Assembly (NCBI RefSeq): GCF_020782245.1
Contig: NZ_JAJGNP010000013.1
Location: 54,809-118,808 of the forward strand
DNA: 64,000 nucleotides
Direction: 5' to 3'
Source of the DNA: Sphingobium soli
Lineage (GTDB): Bacteria; Pseudomonadota; Alphaproteobacteria; Sphingomonadales; Sphingomonadaceae
The notes under the pieces were generated by a model. It worked only from the letters and a program-made list of their open reading frames with translations, was not told the DNA's origin and searched no databases. This document shows, one piece after another, positions 35,838 through 44,137 of the stretch (the first letter of the stretch is position 1; each line of letters begins with the position of its first letter). The position numbers and the translations under genes are program-made.

Positions 35838-38495
35838 ATGACCAAGGGGCAACTGTTTAAAGCATTGATGATGGGCACAGCATGCGCGGCCGCGGCGCCG
35901 GTTTGGGCACAGGACGTGCCTGGGCTTCGCCCCGCGCCTGACAGTCCATCGGCTCCAGCGGAGGCGACCACGCCCGAAACCCAGTTGGAGCCGCCTGCAC
36001 CCGACGCCCCGCAAGAGATGGCCGAACGTCAGTTGAACGATATCGTTGTCATCGGTTCGCGCGGTAAACCGCGCACGGACGTGGACCGGCCGGTCGCAGT
36101 GGACGTTGTGAGCAATATCGAGCTGCGCGCCACTGGCCAGACCGATCTGGGCCAGCAAATCCAGTTCACGTCGCCCTCGTTCAACTCGGCCAAATATGGC
36201 GTCAACGGCGCGACCAATTTCGCTGACCCTGCGTCGCTTCGCGGCCTTGCGCCCGATCAGGTGCTCGTGCTGGTGAACGGCAAGCGCCGCCACCAATTTT
36301 CCGCTATCAATCTCAATGTCGCGCCCGGCCTGGGCACCGTTGTCACCGACCTCAACTCGATCCCAACCGGCGCGGTGAAGCGGACTGAGGTGCTGCGCGA
36401 CGGCGCTGCCGCACAATATGGGTCCGACGCCATCGCCGGCGTCGTAAACATCGTGCTGAATGACCAGGTTGGCAACTATCTGGAGGCCAATGGCGGCATC
36501 TACCAGGAAGGTGACGGCTTCACCAACAAGATCAGCCTGAACCATGGGATCGCGCTCGGCGGCAGCGGCGGTTTCATCAACTACACCCTTGAATATTTCG
36601 GGTTCGAAGGGACCAACCGCTCCGACACCTATACCGGTGCGCTCTACCCCGCGACGCCCGCCAATTATGCGGTAACGGGGCCGACGCCCAACTTCCCCTA
36701 CAGCACCGCCGATCCGCGTGCCGACCGCGGCGTCTATCCGCAAACGCCCTTTGTCGTCGGCAATTACGGCGCCAATCGCAATCGTACCTATCAAGCCTTC
36801 GTGAACGCATCCTATCCCATCAACGACGACACGAATATCTATGCATTCGGCGGCTACAGCCGAAAGGATATTCGCGCGTTCGGCTTCTTCCGTTCGGCAG
36901 CGGTCTTCTCCAACGCATCGCTTGGCATCTACCCCGACGGCTATGTGCCGGTACTACCGGGCACCTCGATCGACTGGTCGGCGGCCGGTGGCATCAACAG
37001 CGTGGTCGATGACTGGAAGGTCGACCTGAGCCTCGGCTACGGCGACAATCATCTCGATCAGAACGCCCGCAACACCGTCAACGCATCGCTCGGCAATGCC
37101 AGCCCGACCGAATTCTACGTCGGCCGTACCGCCTTCAACCAGTGGACCGCCGATTTCAACGCATCGAAGGACTTTGGTCCCGTCGGCTTCATCGGAAAGA
37201 GCCTGAACGTTGCGTGGGGCGGGCAGTATCGCCGTGATAATTTCATCGTGAAGCGTGGCGACCCTGCCTCCTACGCCGTCGGGCCACTCGCCACGACCGG
37301 CAAGGCGCCTGGCGCCAACGGCCGGCCGGGCTATGCGCCAGCGGACGAGAATGACGTGAGCCGCCATTCGGTTGGCTTCTATGTCGACGCGGAAGCGGAG
37401 TTCAACGATCGGCTGCTGGTCGCAGCGGCGCTTCGCTTCGAGAAATATTCCGACTTCGGCAACAATCTGTCGGGCAAGCTGGCTGGCCGATACAAGATCA
37501 CTGACCAGATCGCGCTGCGCGGCTCTTACAATCGCGGCTTCCGCGCCCCCTCTCTCCAGCAGACCGGCAATCGAGTGAATACCTCGACTGTCCAGAACAA
37601 CCTGATCCTCATCACCCAACAGGTGTCGAGCGACGATCCGCGCCTCGCTGCGCTTGGCGTGCCCGACCCGAAAGCGGAGATATCGAACAGCTATTCGCTT
37701 GGCATCACCGGCGATCTCCCGGATGTGCTCGGCGGAAAGGTCACGGCCACCATTGACGCCTTCCAGATTGACATCAAGGACCGGATCGTCATCACCGAAG
37801 GCCTGCTCACCGCGCAATATCCGGCGGTCCAGGCACTTTTCCCGCAAGCGCGAGAAATCCGCTTCTTTACCAACCAGATCGACACCAGGACGCGCGGCGT
37901 CGATGTGGTCTTGACCTACAAGGCGGCGATAGGGCCTGACCAGACCCTGACGCTGACGCTGGCGGGCACCCATGCCAAGACCGACGTGCTGCGCCAGCGG
38001 GACACCCCCGTGGCGATCCTTGCAGGCGCATCGCCCACGGCGCAGCAGATCAAGCTGCTCGGCCAGACCGCGACCGAACTGATCGAGGTGGCGCAGCCGC
38101 GCACTAAGATATTGGGGTCGGCCAGCTATACCTGGGACAAGCTGACTCTGGGCCTGCGCGGCTCTTATTTCGGAAATGTGAAAGCCTTTTCCACCGGGCT
38201 CTCGTCGCAGGACAAGAATGTGAAATGCGACGCGACCAACCGCTGCGTACAGACCTTCCGGGGAAAAGCGTTGTTCGATGCGACGCTCAGCTACGCGTTC
38301 ACCGAATCCTTCTCGCTGACGATGGGCGCGAACAACATCTTCAACACCTATCCCGACAAATGGAAGAACACGCGCGACGGCGATGTCGGCCAGGCGGCAT
38401 CCTATTCGGACGGCCAGACGCCCTACACGCGCAACGCCAACCAGTTCGGTTTCAACGGGTCCTATTATTTCATCACTGCCGGCGTGAAGTTCTAG
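35838..38495 (+). CDS. TonB-dependent receptor of the dicarboxylate locus
   Basis: The 885-residue outer-membrane receptor has a signal peptide (FKALMMGTACAAAAPVWAQD). A Pro/Glu/Ala-rich linker is followed by a TonB-box-like NDIVVIGSRG. The plug has DQVLVLVNGKRRHQF and EVLRDGAAAQYGSDAIAGVV. The barrel ends in Phe (YYFITAGVKF). A GGAGAGG site precedes the ATG. Neighbours dctBD, dctA and an AlgE-like porin suggest import of an organic acid or a larger carboxylated compound. A TonB-dependent route for such a substrate is inference. This plug type is common for undefined substrates in sphingomonads. Confidence 0.92.
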   Translation: MTKGQLFKALMMGTACAAAAPVWAQDVPGLRPAPDSPSAPAEATTPETQLEPPAPDAPQEMAERQLNDIVVIGSRGKPRTDVDRPVAVDVVSNIELRATGQTDLGQQIQFTSPSFNSAKYGVNGATNFADPASLRGLAPDQVLVLVNGKRRHQFSAINLNVAPGLGTVVTDLNSIPTGAVKRTEVLRDGAAAQYGSDAIAGVVNIVLNDQVGNYLEANGGIYQEGDGFTNKISLNHGIALGGSGGFINYTLEYFGFEGTNRSDTYTGALYPATPANYAVTGPTPNFPYSTADPRADRGVYPQTPFVVGNYGANRNRTYQAFVNASYPINDDTNIYAFGGYSRKDIRAFGFFRSAAVFSNASLGIYPDGYVPVLPGTSIDWSAAGGINSVVDDWKVDLSLGYGDNHLDQNARNTVNASLGNASPTEFYVGRTAFNQWTADFNASKDFGPVGFIGKSLNVAWGGQYRRDNFIVKRGDPASYAVGPLATTGKAPGANGRPGYAPADENDVSRHSVGFYVDAEAEFNDRLLVAAALRFEKYSDFGNNLSGKLAGRYKITDQIALRGSYNRGFRAPSLQQTGNRVNTSTVQNNLILITQQVSSDDPRLAALGVPDPKAEISNSYSLGITGDLPDVLGGKVTATIDAFQIDIKDRIVITEGLLTAQYPAVQALFPQAREIRFFTNQIDTRTRGVDVVLTYKAAIGPDQTLTLTLAGTHAKTDVLRQRDTPVAILAGASPTAQQIKLLGQTATELIEVAQPRTKILGSASYTWDKLTLGLRGSYFGNVKAFSTGLSSQDKNVKCDATNRCVQTFRGKALFDATLSYAFTESFSLTMGANNIFNTYPDKWKNTRDGDVGQAASYSDGQTPYTRNANQFGFNGSYYFITAGVKF

Positions 38496-38509
38496 AAAGG
38501 AGCAGGGGC

Positions 38510-38710
38510 ATGGCGCGCATTCTTCCAATGGATACGATCAGCAAGGAAGAGTTCGACCGGCTTCGCCGGCACATTCCAGCCGTCACCAAAGAAGGGGTCA
38601 TGGCGACCTACGGCATCAGCCAGCACAGCTGGTACAAATTGCGGGACGGCAAGCCCGTGAAAATCAAGGTCATCCAGAGAATGCGCGAGCGGTTCGCGGC
38701 AATGGGGTGA
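38510..38710 (+). CDS. Small (66-residue) possible helix-turn-helix protein
   Basis: The gene has an AAAGGAG site and starts 14 bases after the receptor stop, so it is co-transcribed with it. The protein is basic. It contains FDRLRRHIPAVTKEGVMATY, then GISQHSWYKLRDGKPVKIKV, then IQRMRERFAAMG. The GIS..SWYKLRDGKPV block looks like a short helix-turn-helix seen in small sphingomonad proteins of unknown role. It has no transmembrane segment or signal peptide. A role in autoregulating the locus is possible but unproven. Confidence 0.65.
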   Translation: MARILPMDTISKEEFDRLRRHIPAVTKEGVMATYGISQHSWYKLRDGKPVKIKVIQRMRERFAAMG

Positions 38711-38718
38711 CCGCGCCC

Positions 38719-38753
38719 GCCCGGATCAATCCCTTTCCCCAATCGATCCGGGC
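38719..38753 (+). terminator. Hairpin between the small gene and dctA
   Basis: GCCCGGATC (38719-38727) and GATCCGGGC (38745-38753) form a perfect 9-bp stem with a 17-base pyrimidine-rich loop, just after the small gene's stop. It may terminate or attenuate transcription before dctA. No T-run follows. Confidence 0.4.
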
Positions 38754-38793
38754 GCAGGCGGTCGTCTGATCGGATAACTATAAGGTCGTACGC

Positions 38794-40122
38794 GTGACAA
38801 AGTTGACAATGGATATGAATAGCGGCGTGGCGAAGACTGCGCGACGCCCATGGTATGCCAGCCTCTATGTGCAGGTGCTGACGGCGATCCTCGCAGGCGT
38901 CCTTCTAGGGCATTTCGCGCCGGCAACAGGTGAGGCCCTCAAGCCCATTGGCGACGGCTTCATCAAGCTCGTTAAGATGATCATCGCGCCGGTCATATTC
39001 CTGACCATCGTGACCGGCATCGCAGGGATGCGCGATCTTGCTTCGGTTGCACGGGTCGCTGGCAAGGCCTTCGCCTATTTCCTGTTCTTCTCAACGCTGG
39101 CGCTGATCGTCGGCCTTATCGTCGCCAACATCGTCCAGCCCGGCGCAGGGCTCGATATCGACCCCGCCTCGCTCGACGCCTCCAAGGTCGCGGGCTATGC
39201 GGCCAAGGCGCATGAAACGACATTGATCGGCTTCCTGCTCGCCATCATCCCCGACACGTTCCTGTCGGCGCTGACTGCGGGCAACATCATCCAGACGCTG
39301 TTCGTCGCCATCCTCTTCGGCGTGGGCCTAGCCTTGATTGGCGATCGCGGCGACCGTATCCTGGCCGCGCTCGACGATCTGTCGCTGGCCGTGTTCAAGG
39401 TCGTTTCACTCGTAATGAAAGCGGCCCCTATCGGCGCTTTCGGCGCTATGGCGTTCACTATCGGTAAATATGGCGTTGGCACACTCGCCAATCTGGCGAC
39501 GCTCGTCGCCGCCTTCTATCTAACGTCCCTGTTGTTCGTCATCGTCGTTCTCGGCACCGTGTCCTGGATCGCCGGATTTTCGATCTTCCGCCTGATCGCC
39601 TATCTCAAGGCCGAGTTGCTGCTCGTGCTCGGCACATCCTCATCGGAAAGCGCACTGCCGAGCCTGATCGAAAAGATGGAACGCGCAGGCTGCCCCAAGT
39701 CGATCGTAGGCCTTGTGGTGCCGACCGGCTATTCCTTCAACCTCGACGGCACCAACATCTACATGACCCTCGCTGCGCTGTTCATTGCGCAGGCGACCAA
39801 CGTCCATTTGTCGATCGGCGAGCAATTGCTGTTGCTGGGGGTCGCGATGCTGTCGTCCAAGGGGGCAGCCGGCGTCACCGGCGCGGGCTTCATTACCCTT
39901 GCGGCGACCCTCTCGATCGTGCCATCGGTGCCGGTCGCCGGCATGGCGCTGATCCTGGGCGTCGACCGCTTCATGAGCGAGTGCCGCAGCCTCACCAATT
40001 TCATCGGAAACGCTGTGGCTACCGTCGTCGTTTCGCGCTGGGAGGGGCGGCTAGACCGCGATCGTTTCAAAGACGCGATGGCCGGCCGGGTGTTTACCCC
40101 TGACACAGTCCCGGCCGAGTAA
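38794..40122 (+). CDS. dctA: Dicarboxylate:cation symporter DctA
   Basis: The 442-residue inner-membrane symporter of the DAACS family takes up succinate, fumarate and malate. Family motifs are [40 protein letters not shown] (the serine-rich re-entrant loop), [20 protein letters not shown], and [19 protein letters not shown] with [14 protein letters not shown]. The start is the GTG at 38794 (AAGG upstream). An ATG at 38809 is a possible alternative. The porin gene starts 9 bases downstream, so the two are co-transcribed. Confidence 0.95.
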   Translation: MTKLTMDMNSGVAKTARRPWYASLYVQVLTAILAGVLLGHFAPATGEALKPIGDGFIKLVKMIIAPVIFLTIVTGIAGMRDLASVARVAGKAFAYFLFFSTLALIVGLIVANIVQPGAGLDIDPASLDASKVAGYAAKAHETTLIGFLLAIIPDTFLSALTAGNIIQTLFVAILFGVGLALIGDRGDRILAALDDLSLAVFKVVSLVMKAAPIGAFGAMAFTIGKYGVGTLANLATLVAAFYLTSLLFVIVVLGTVSWIAGFSIFRLIAYLKAELLLVLGTSSSESALPSLIEKMERAGCPKSIVGLVVPTGYSFNLDGTNIYMTLAALFIAQATNVHLSIGEQLLLLGVAMLSSKGAAGVTGAGFITLAATLSIVPSVPVAGMALILGVDRFMSECRSLTNFIGNAVATVVVSRWEGRLDRDRFKDAMAGRVFTPDTVPAE

Positions 40123-40131
40123 GTCGCAATC

Positions 40132-41628
40132 ATGCCTTACACCGGCGCCCAGATCGCCAGCGGCCTCGTCGCTACACTCGCCAGCGGGGCTTTCCCAGCC
40201 GCGCTGGCCCAGCAGACCCAAAGCGGGAGGGCGTCGATCCCGGATACCGTATCACCTGCCGTCACCGGCTACCCCAGCAACGCCATCGGGGAAGGCGCCA
40301 GTCCAGGCGGCTACAACCTGTCGCGGTGGGCCGAGGACTGGCGCGTGATGCGCGATCCGGCAGAGCGCGACGATCTTTTCGATCGTCTTAAGTTTTTGCC
40401 GCTCAGCGCCGACAAGGAGGTGTATCTCACGTTATCAGGCGAGGCGCGGCTGCGCATCAACCACACCACCAATCCCAACCTGCGGGAGGCGCGCGCCCAG
40501 CGGCAGGACATCCGCCGCTTCGTCGGCGGCGCCGATCTGCATCTGGGATCGCACCTGCGCGTCTATGGCGAACTGGCGCATGGGGGCATCTCGGGCGTGG
40601 AACTAGGCGCTCCTCCGGCGACGCTACGCAACGACATCGTGGTGCAGCAGGCGTTCGTGGAGGGGAATGCGACCGTGGGCGACGTGGCGCTGGGTGTCCG
40701 CTATGGTCGGCAGGAGTTCACCGATGGGCCGAACCTTCTGGTGTCTCAACGCGACAACAACACGATCCGCTACACATTGAATGGCTGGCGGGCATGGGGG
40801 CGTGGACCGAAGATGCGGATCGACACCTTCGACCTTCGCCCGACGCAATATGGCGACCTTGGAACGGACGACGACGTGATCGACCCCGAACGGCGCTTTT
40901 CGGGCCTGACGATGGGGTTCGCGCTGCCCACCCGCTGGCTTGGTGGATCGAAACTTTATCTCGATCCCTTTCTCTGGCGCCGCCGCAATCGCGTCGGCAC
41001 CTGGGGCGGACGGGTCGGCCCCGCCACACGCCATTATTTCGGCGCACGCCTTTGGGGCGAAGTCGGGCCGCTGACGATCGACTGGTCGGCCAACCATCAA
41101 TGGGGCCATTTCATCGATCAGCGGACGGACGCCTGGCAGATATTCCTGGCCCAGACCTATCGCCTCGGGTCGTCCCGCTCCGCACCGCGCATGGGCTTCC
41201 ATGCCGACTATGCGAGCGGCGGGGGCGGCTATGGCGACGGCAAGCTGCGCAATGCCTACGCGCCGTTCGGCAACAACATCTATTATAGCTATGCGCTGTT
41301 CCTGACGCCATCGAACCTGATCGCAATCGCTCCCAACCTCACGGTCTCGCCGACACGCCGGCTTCGCGTCACAGCTGAATATCAGCTTGCCTGGCGGGAC
41401 AGCGTAACCGACGCCGTCTATCGCGCCAGCGGTCAGCCCTTCGCGGGTACTCAGAATGTCCGCTCAGCCAAGATCGGTGATGTGGCCCGGCTCCAACTCG
41501 TCTGGTCGATTACGCCGCGGCTGTCCTTCACAGGGCGCTACGAACATTTCGCCGCCGGCCCGGCGCTCACCAAAGCGGGCTATAGCAGCTCCGATTTCCT
41601 TGCCGGCTGGATATCGATCCGCTTTTGA
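40132..41628 (+). CDS. Alginate-export-family (AlgE-like) outer-membrane porin
   Basis: The 498-residue protein has a signal peptide (LVATLASGAFPAALAQQTQS). Beta-barrel sequence follows with RWAEDWRVMRDPAERDDLFD near the N-terminus and aromatic-ended strands to the terminal Phe of SDFLAGWISIRF. VALGVRYGRQEFTDGPNLLV and DWSANHQWGHFIDQRTDAWQ are the blocks of the alginate export family. Members other than AlgE often act as substrate-selective porins. The gene starts 9 bases after dctA, so passage of a carboxylate across the outer membrane is likely. Confidence 0.85.
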   Translation: MPYTGAQIASGLVATLASGAFPAALAQQTQSGRASIPDTVSPAVTGYPSNAIGEGASPGGYNLSRWAEDWRVMRDPAERDDLFDRLKFLPLSADKEVYLTLSGEARLRINHTTNPNLREARAQRQDIRRFVGGADLHLGSHLRVYGELAHGGISGVELGAPPATLRNDIVVQQAFVEGNATVGDVALGVRYGRQEFTDGPNLLVSQRDNNTIRYTLNGWRAWGRGPKMRIDTFDLRPTQYGDLGTDDDVIDPERRFSGLTMGFALPTRWLGGSKLYLDPFLWRRRNRVGTWGGRVGPATRHYFGARLWGEVGPLTIDWSANHQWGHFIDQRTDAWQIFLAQTYRLGSSRSAPRMGFHADYASGGGGYGDGKLRNAYAPFGNNIYYSYALFLTPSNLIAIAPNLTVSPTRRLRVTAEYQLAWRDSVTDAVYRASGQPFAGTQNVRSAKIGDVARLQLVWSITPRLSFTGRYEHFAAGPALTKAGYSSSDFLAGWISIRF

Positions 41629-42140
41629 AACATAACGCGCCGCATGGGGTAGGGGCTTCTCCGGGATCGCATTCTCTCCAGGAGCCTCAGCTGTAATTCG
41701 GTTTTTCGAACAGGCATAAGCCGCTAAGCGCACCAAAAGAAAACTGATAATATATCTTATGTTAAATAGTCAGCTGTTTTGCCATTTCTGTTTTGCCAGC
41801 GAATAACCGCGGTATCTCGGGAGCTTCCGGCATATGCCGACCCATACCAGCCGGTCAGCGCCGTATTGTCACTTACCAAATACGGACCGTTCCCAATTCC
41901 TGTGGGTACTCACTAGCAGCCTATGGCGACCTGCCATCAGGCCAATGCAGCGACCGGCCGCGCCTCGGATGAAGGATCATCCATTAGGCCATGCATGCAC
42001 ACCACAGCCCAGACATGGAGACCGGACGATTTCGAAAGCGCTAAACGGCTCACACATAGCCGATAACGGCTCTGCGGTCCTGACCTGCCATCGACGTCGG
42101 ATCATTGCCCAAAGCGGCCCTAACGGGATATGCGGAATGA
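41629..42140. other. Intergenic region with two dyads upstream of the MarR gene
   Basis: No gene is supported in these 512 bases. An open frame at 41834-42148 has atypical composition and no ribosome site. The stretch 41700-41800 is AT-rich. CGGCATATGCCG (41828-41839) is a perfect 12-bp palindrome. CCGTATT/AATACGG (41861-41867 and 41879-41885) is a perfect 7-11-7 dyad. Both lie about 260-310 bases before the MarR start and are possible regulator sites. Confidence 0.4.
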
Positions 42141-42572
42141 ATGACTGATCCGACTGAAGACCAGCTTGCCACGCTCGGCAATGCGTTTGAAACCTTTACG
42201 CGCCGCTATAAGCTGGCCGATGCGCGGCGCGCCGAACGGCCGCTTGCCGAACTGGATAAGGCAGTGCTGCTCTATATCGCCGAGCACGCTGGTTGCGGCC
42301 CGACTGATGTTGCTCGCTTTCTCGGCGTGCCCCAGACAACTTTGTCCTCGGCGACGGACCGGCTTGTCAGGCGCGGCTTTCTTAAGCGGGAACGGATCGA
42401 AGTCGATCGCCGCGCCGTGGCGCTCACGCTCACCAAGGACGGCGAAGCCTATGCCAAGGCGCAGGTCGAGGCCTATCGACAGATATATATGCTCATGCTC
42501 TCGCGGCTGTCGCCCGATGAAAGGGACCGGTTCATCGCAATGATCACCAAAATCGTCTACAACGATAGTTGA
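42141..42572 (+). CDS. MarR-family transcriptional regulator
   Basis: The 143-residue winged-helix protein has the recognition region GPTDVARFLGVPQTTLSSAT, followed by DRLVRRGFLKRERIEVDRRA with the wing Asp-Arg-Arg. It ends in a dimerisation helix. It lies 72 bases upstream of the molybdenum-hydroxylase genes on the same strand, so it probably represses or co-senses an aldehyde or aromatic inducer for them. TTGAAT (42569-42574) and TATCTT (42591-42596), 16 bases apart, may be a promoter for the downstream genes. Confidence 0.88.
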   Translation: MTDPTEDQLATLGNAFETFTRRYKLADARRAERPLAELDKAVLLYIAEHAGCGPTDVARFLGVPQTTLSSATDRLVRRGFLKRERIEVDRRAVALTLTKDGEAYAKAQVEAYRQIYMLMLSRLSPDERDRFIAMITKIVYNDS

Positions 42573-42644
42573 ATAGTCCGACCGTCGTTGTATCTTCGTA
42601 AGCGGTGCGGCATGGTTGGCAAACCGTCAGGAATGGAGCGACGT

Positions 42645-43154
42645 ATGATGATATGCGTGAACGGCATCGAGATTTCACCGCCGGACGACGCCAGGGTCTC
42701 GCTGCTCGATCTCTTGCGGGAGCATCTGCATCTTACCGGCACGAAGAAGGGGTGCGATCAGGGTGCCTGTGGTGCCTGCACGGTTCTTCTCGATGGTGAT
42801 CGCGTCCTGGCCTGTCTTACGCTGGCCGCGCAGGCGGAAGGCCGCGACGTTCGGACGATCGAGGGCCTCTCAGGCGAAAGTGACGATCTTCACCCGTTGC
42901 AGCGCGCCTTTGTCGAGCATGATGGGCTACAATGCGGCTATTGCACGCCCGGCCAGATCTGCTCGGCAATCGCCATGGCCGAGGAATTGCGCCGCGGCGA
43001 TCCCAGCTATGTGACCCATGATCTCGCCGCCGGGCCACCGGTCGCGACGCGCGCGGAGATACGCGAGCGCATGAGTGGCAATCTTTGCCGCTGTGGTGCG
43101 CACAATGGTATCGTCGAAGCCATCGAGGCGATGCTGGCGGAGACCGCGGCATGA
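42645..43154 (+). CDS. Molybdenum hydroxylase small subunit, [2Fe-2S] (PaoA-like)
   Basis: The 169-residue subunit carries two [2Fe-2S] clusters: the plant-type CDQGACGACTVLLDG and the C-terminal CGYCTPGQIC with NLCRCGAHNGI. It passes electrons from the molybdenum centre to FAD. Start 42645 is chosen for the GGAG site 7 bases upstream. It has no Tat signal, unlike E. coli PaoA, so the enzyme is probably cytoplasmic. It is coupled to the FAD subunit by an ATGA overlap. Confidence 0.92.
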   Translation: MMICVNGIEISPPDDARVSLLDLLREHLHLTGTKKGCDQGACGACTVLLDGDRVLACLTLAAQAEGRDVRTIEGLSGESDDLHPLQRAFVEHDGLQCGYCTPGQICSAIAMAEELRRGDPSYVTHDLAAGPPVATRAEIRERMSGNLCRCGAHNGIVEAIEAMLAETAA

Positions 43155-44137
43155 CCCCCCTGACCTACATCCGAGCGTCGGACCGGGCGGACGCGCTTGC
43201 GCGTGTCGGCACCGACGGTCGATTTCTGGGTGGCGGGACCAATCTGGTCGACCTCCTGCGCCAGAATGTCGAACAAGCAAGCGCTTTGGTCGACATCAGC
43301 CGCCTGGACGGTGCCATCCGCGAAATCGAAGGCGGCGGATTGCTCATCGACGCATCGGTCAAGAATGCCGCACTTGCAGCCCATCCGATCGTCCGCAGTC
43401 GCTATCCCGTACTCGCGCGTGCCTTGCTCGCCGGCGCCTCGGCGCAAATCCGCAACATGGCGACGGTCGGGGGCAATATCCTCCAGCGCACACGCTGCAT
43501 GTATTTCTACGATGCCGATGGTGCGCGCTGTAACAAGCGGCAGCCTGGGGCCGGATGCGATGCGCTCGACGGCTTCAATCGCTATCACGCGATATTGGGC
43601 GCGTCGGACCAATGTGTCGCGACGCACCCCTCCGACATGTGCGTCGCCCTCGCCATGCTTGACGCCGTGGTTCATCTATCAGGGCCGGCCGGCGAACGGC
43701 AGGTGCCGCTGATGGATTTCCATGTCTTGCCGGGGGATATGCCGCAAATAGAGACAGTGCTGAAGCCCGGCGAGCTGATTACCGGCATCGAACTGCCGCC
43801 GCCATCGGATGCGATCGCGAACTCTGAATATCGCAAGGTGCGCGACCGCTCCAGCTACGCCTTCGCGTTGATCTCCGTCGCGGGCGGCCTGTCGCTCGCC
43901 AACGGGCAGGTCACGCAAATCCGCATCGCGCTGGGCGGCGTCGCCGCCAAGCCCTGGCGGGCAAGTCGGGCCGAGCACGCTCTGCTCGGCCGGGCGCCGA
44001 CGCCCGACGCTTTCCTGGCTGCGATCCGCGAAGAACTCGTCGATGCCCAGCCGCTGTCCGGCAACGCCTTCAAGATCGGCCTCGTAGAACGAACGACGGT
44101 CGCCGTCCTGACCGCCCTTGCAGGAGCGAACGCATGA
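43151..44137 (+). CDS. Molybdenum hydroxylase FAD subunit with extra Cys cluster (PaoB-like)
   Basis: The 328-residue subunit has the FAD-binding PCMH domain (GRFLGGGTNLVDLLRQ and GASAQIRNMATVGGNILQRT). The insert CMYFYDADGARC, then CNKRQPGAGCDALDG and DQC, gives four Cys in the arrangement of PaoB, which binds an extra [4Fe-4S] cluster. That places the enzyme with PaoABC aldehyde oxidoreductases rather than classical xanthine dehydrogenases. It overlaps both neighbours by four bases. Confidence 0.92.
   Translation: MTPLTYIRASDRADALARVGTDGRFLGGGTNLVDLLRQNVEQASALVDISRLDGAIREIEGGGLLIDASVKNAALAAHPIVRSRYPVLARALLAGASAQIRNMATVGGNILQRTRCMYFYDADGARCNKRQPGAGCDALDGFNRYHAILGASDQCVATHPSDMCVALAMLDAVVHLSGPAGERQVPLMDFHVLPGDMPQIETVLKPGELITGIELPPPSDAIANSEYRKVRDRSSYAFALISVAGGLSLANGQVTQIRIALGGVAAKPWRASRAEHALLGRAPTPDAFLAAIREELVDAQPLSGNAFKIGLVERTTVAVLTALAGANA

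Noticed and set aside
35649..36794. 381-residue minus-strand frame antisense to the dicarboxylate-locus receptor
   Set aside because: It has low-complexity Arg/Gly/Val composition and overlaps a well-supported receptor gene and its promoter.
41834..42148. 104-residue plus-strand frame before the MarR gene
   Set aside because: It has unusual His/Pro/Arg-rich composition, no ribosome site, and overlaps the MarR start region.
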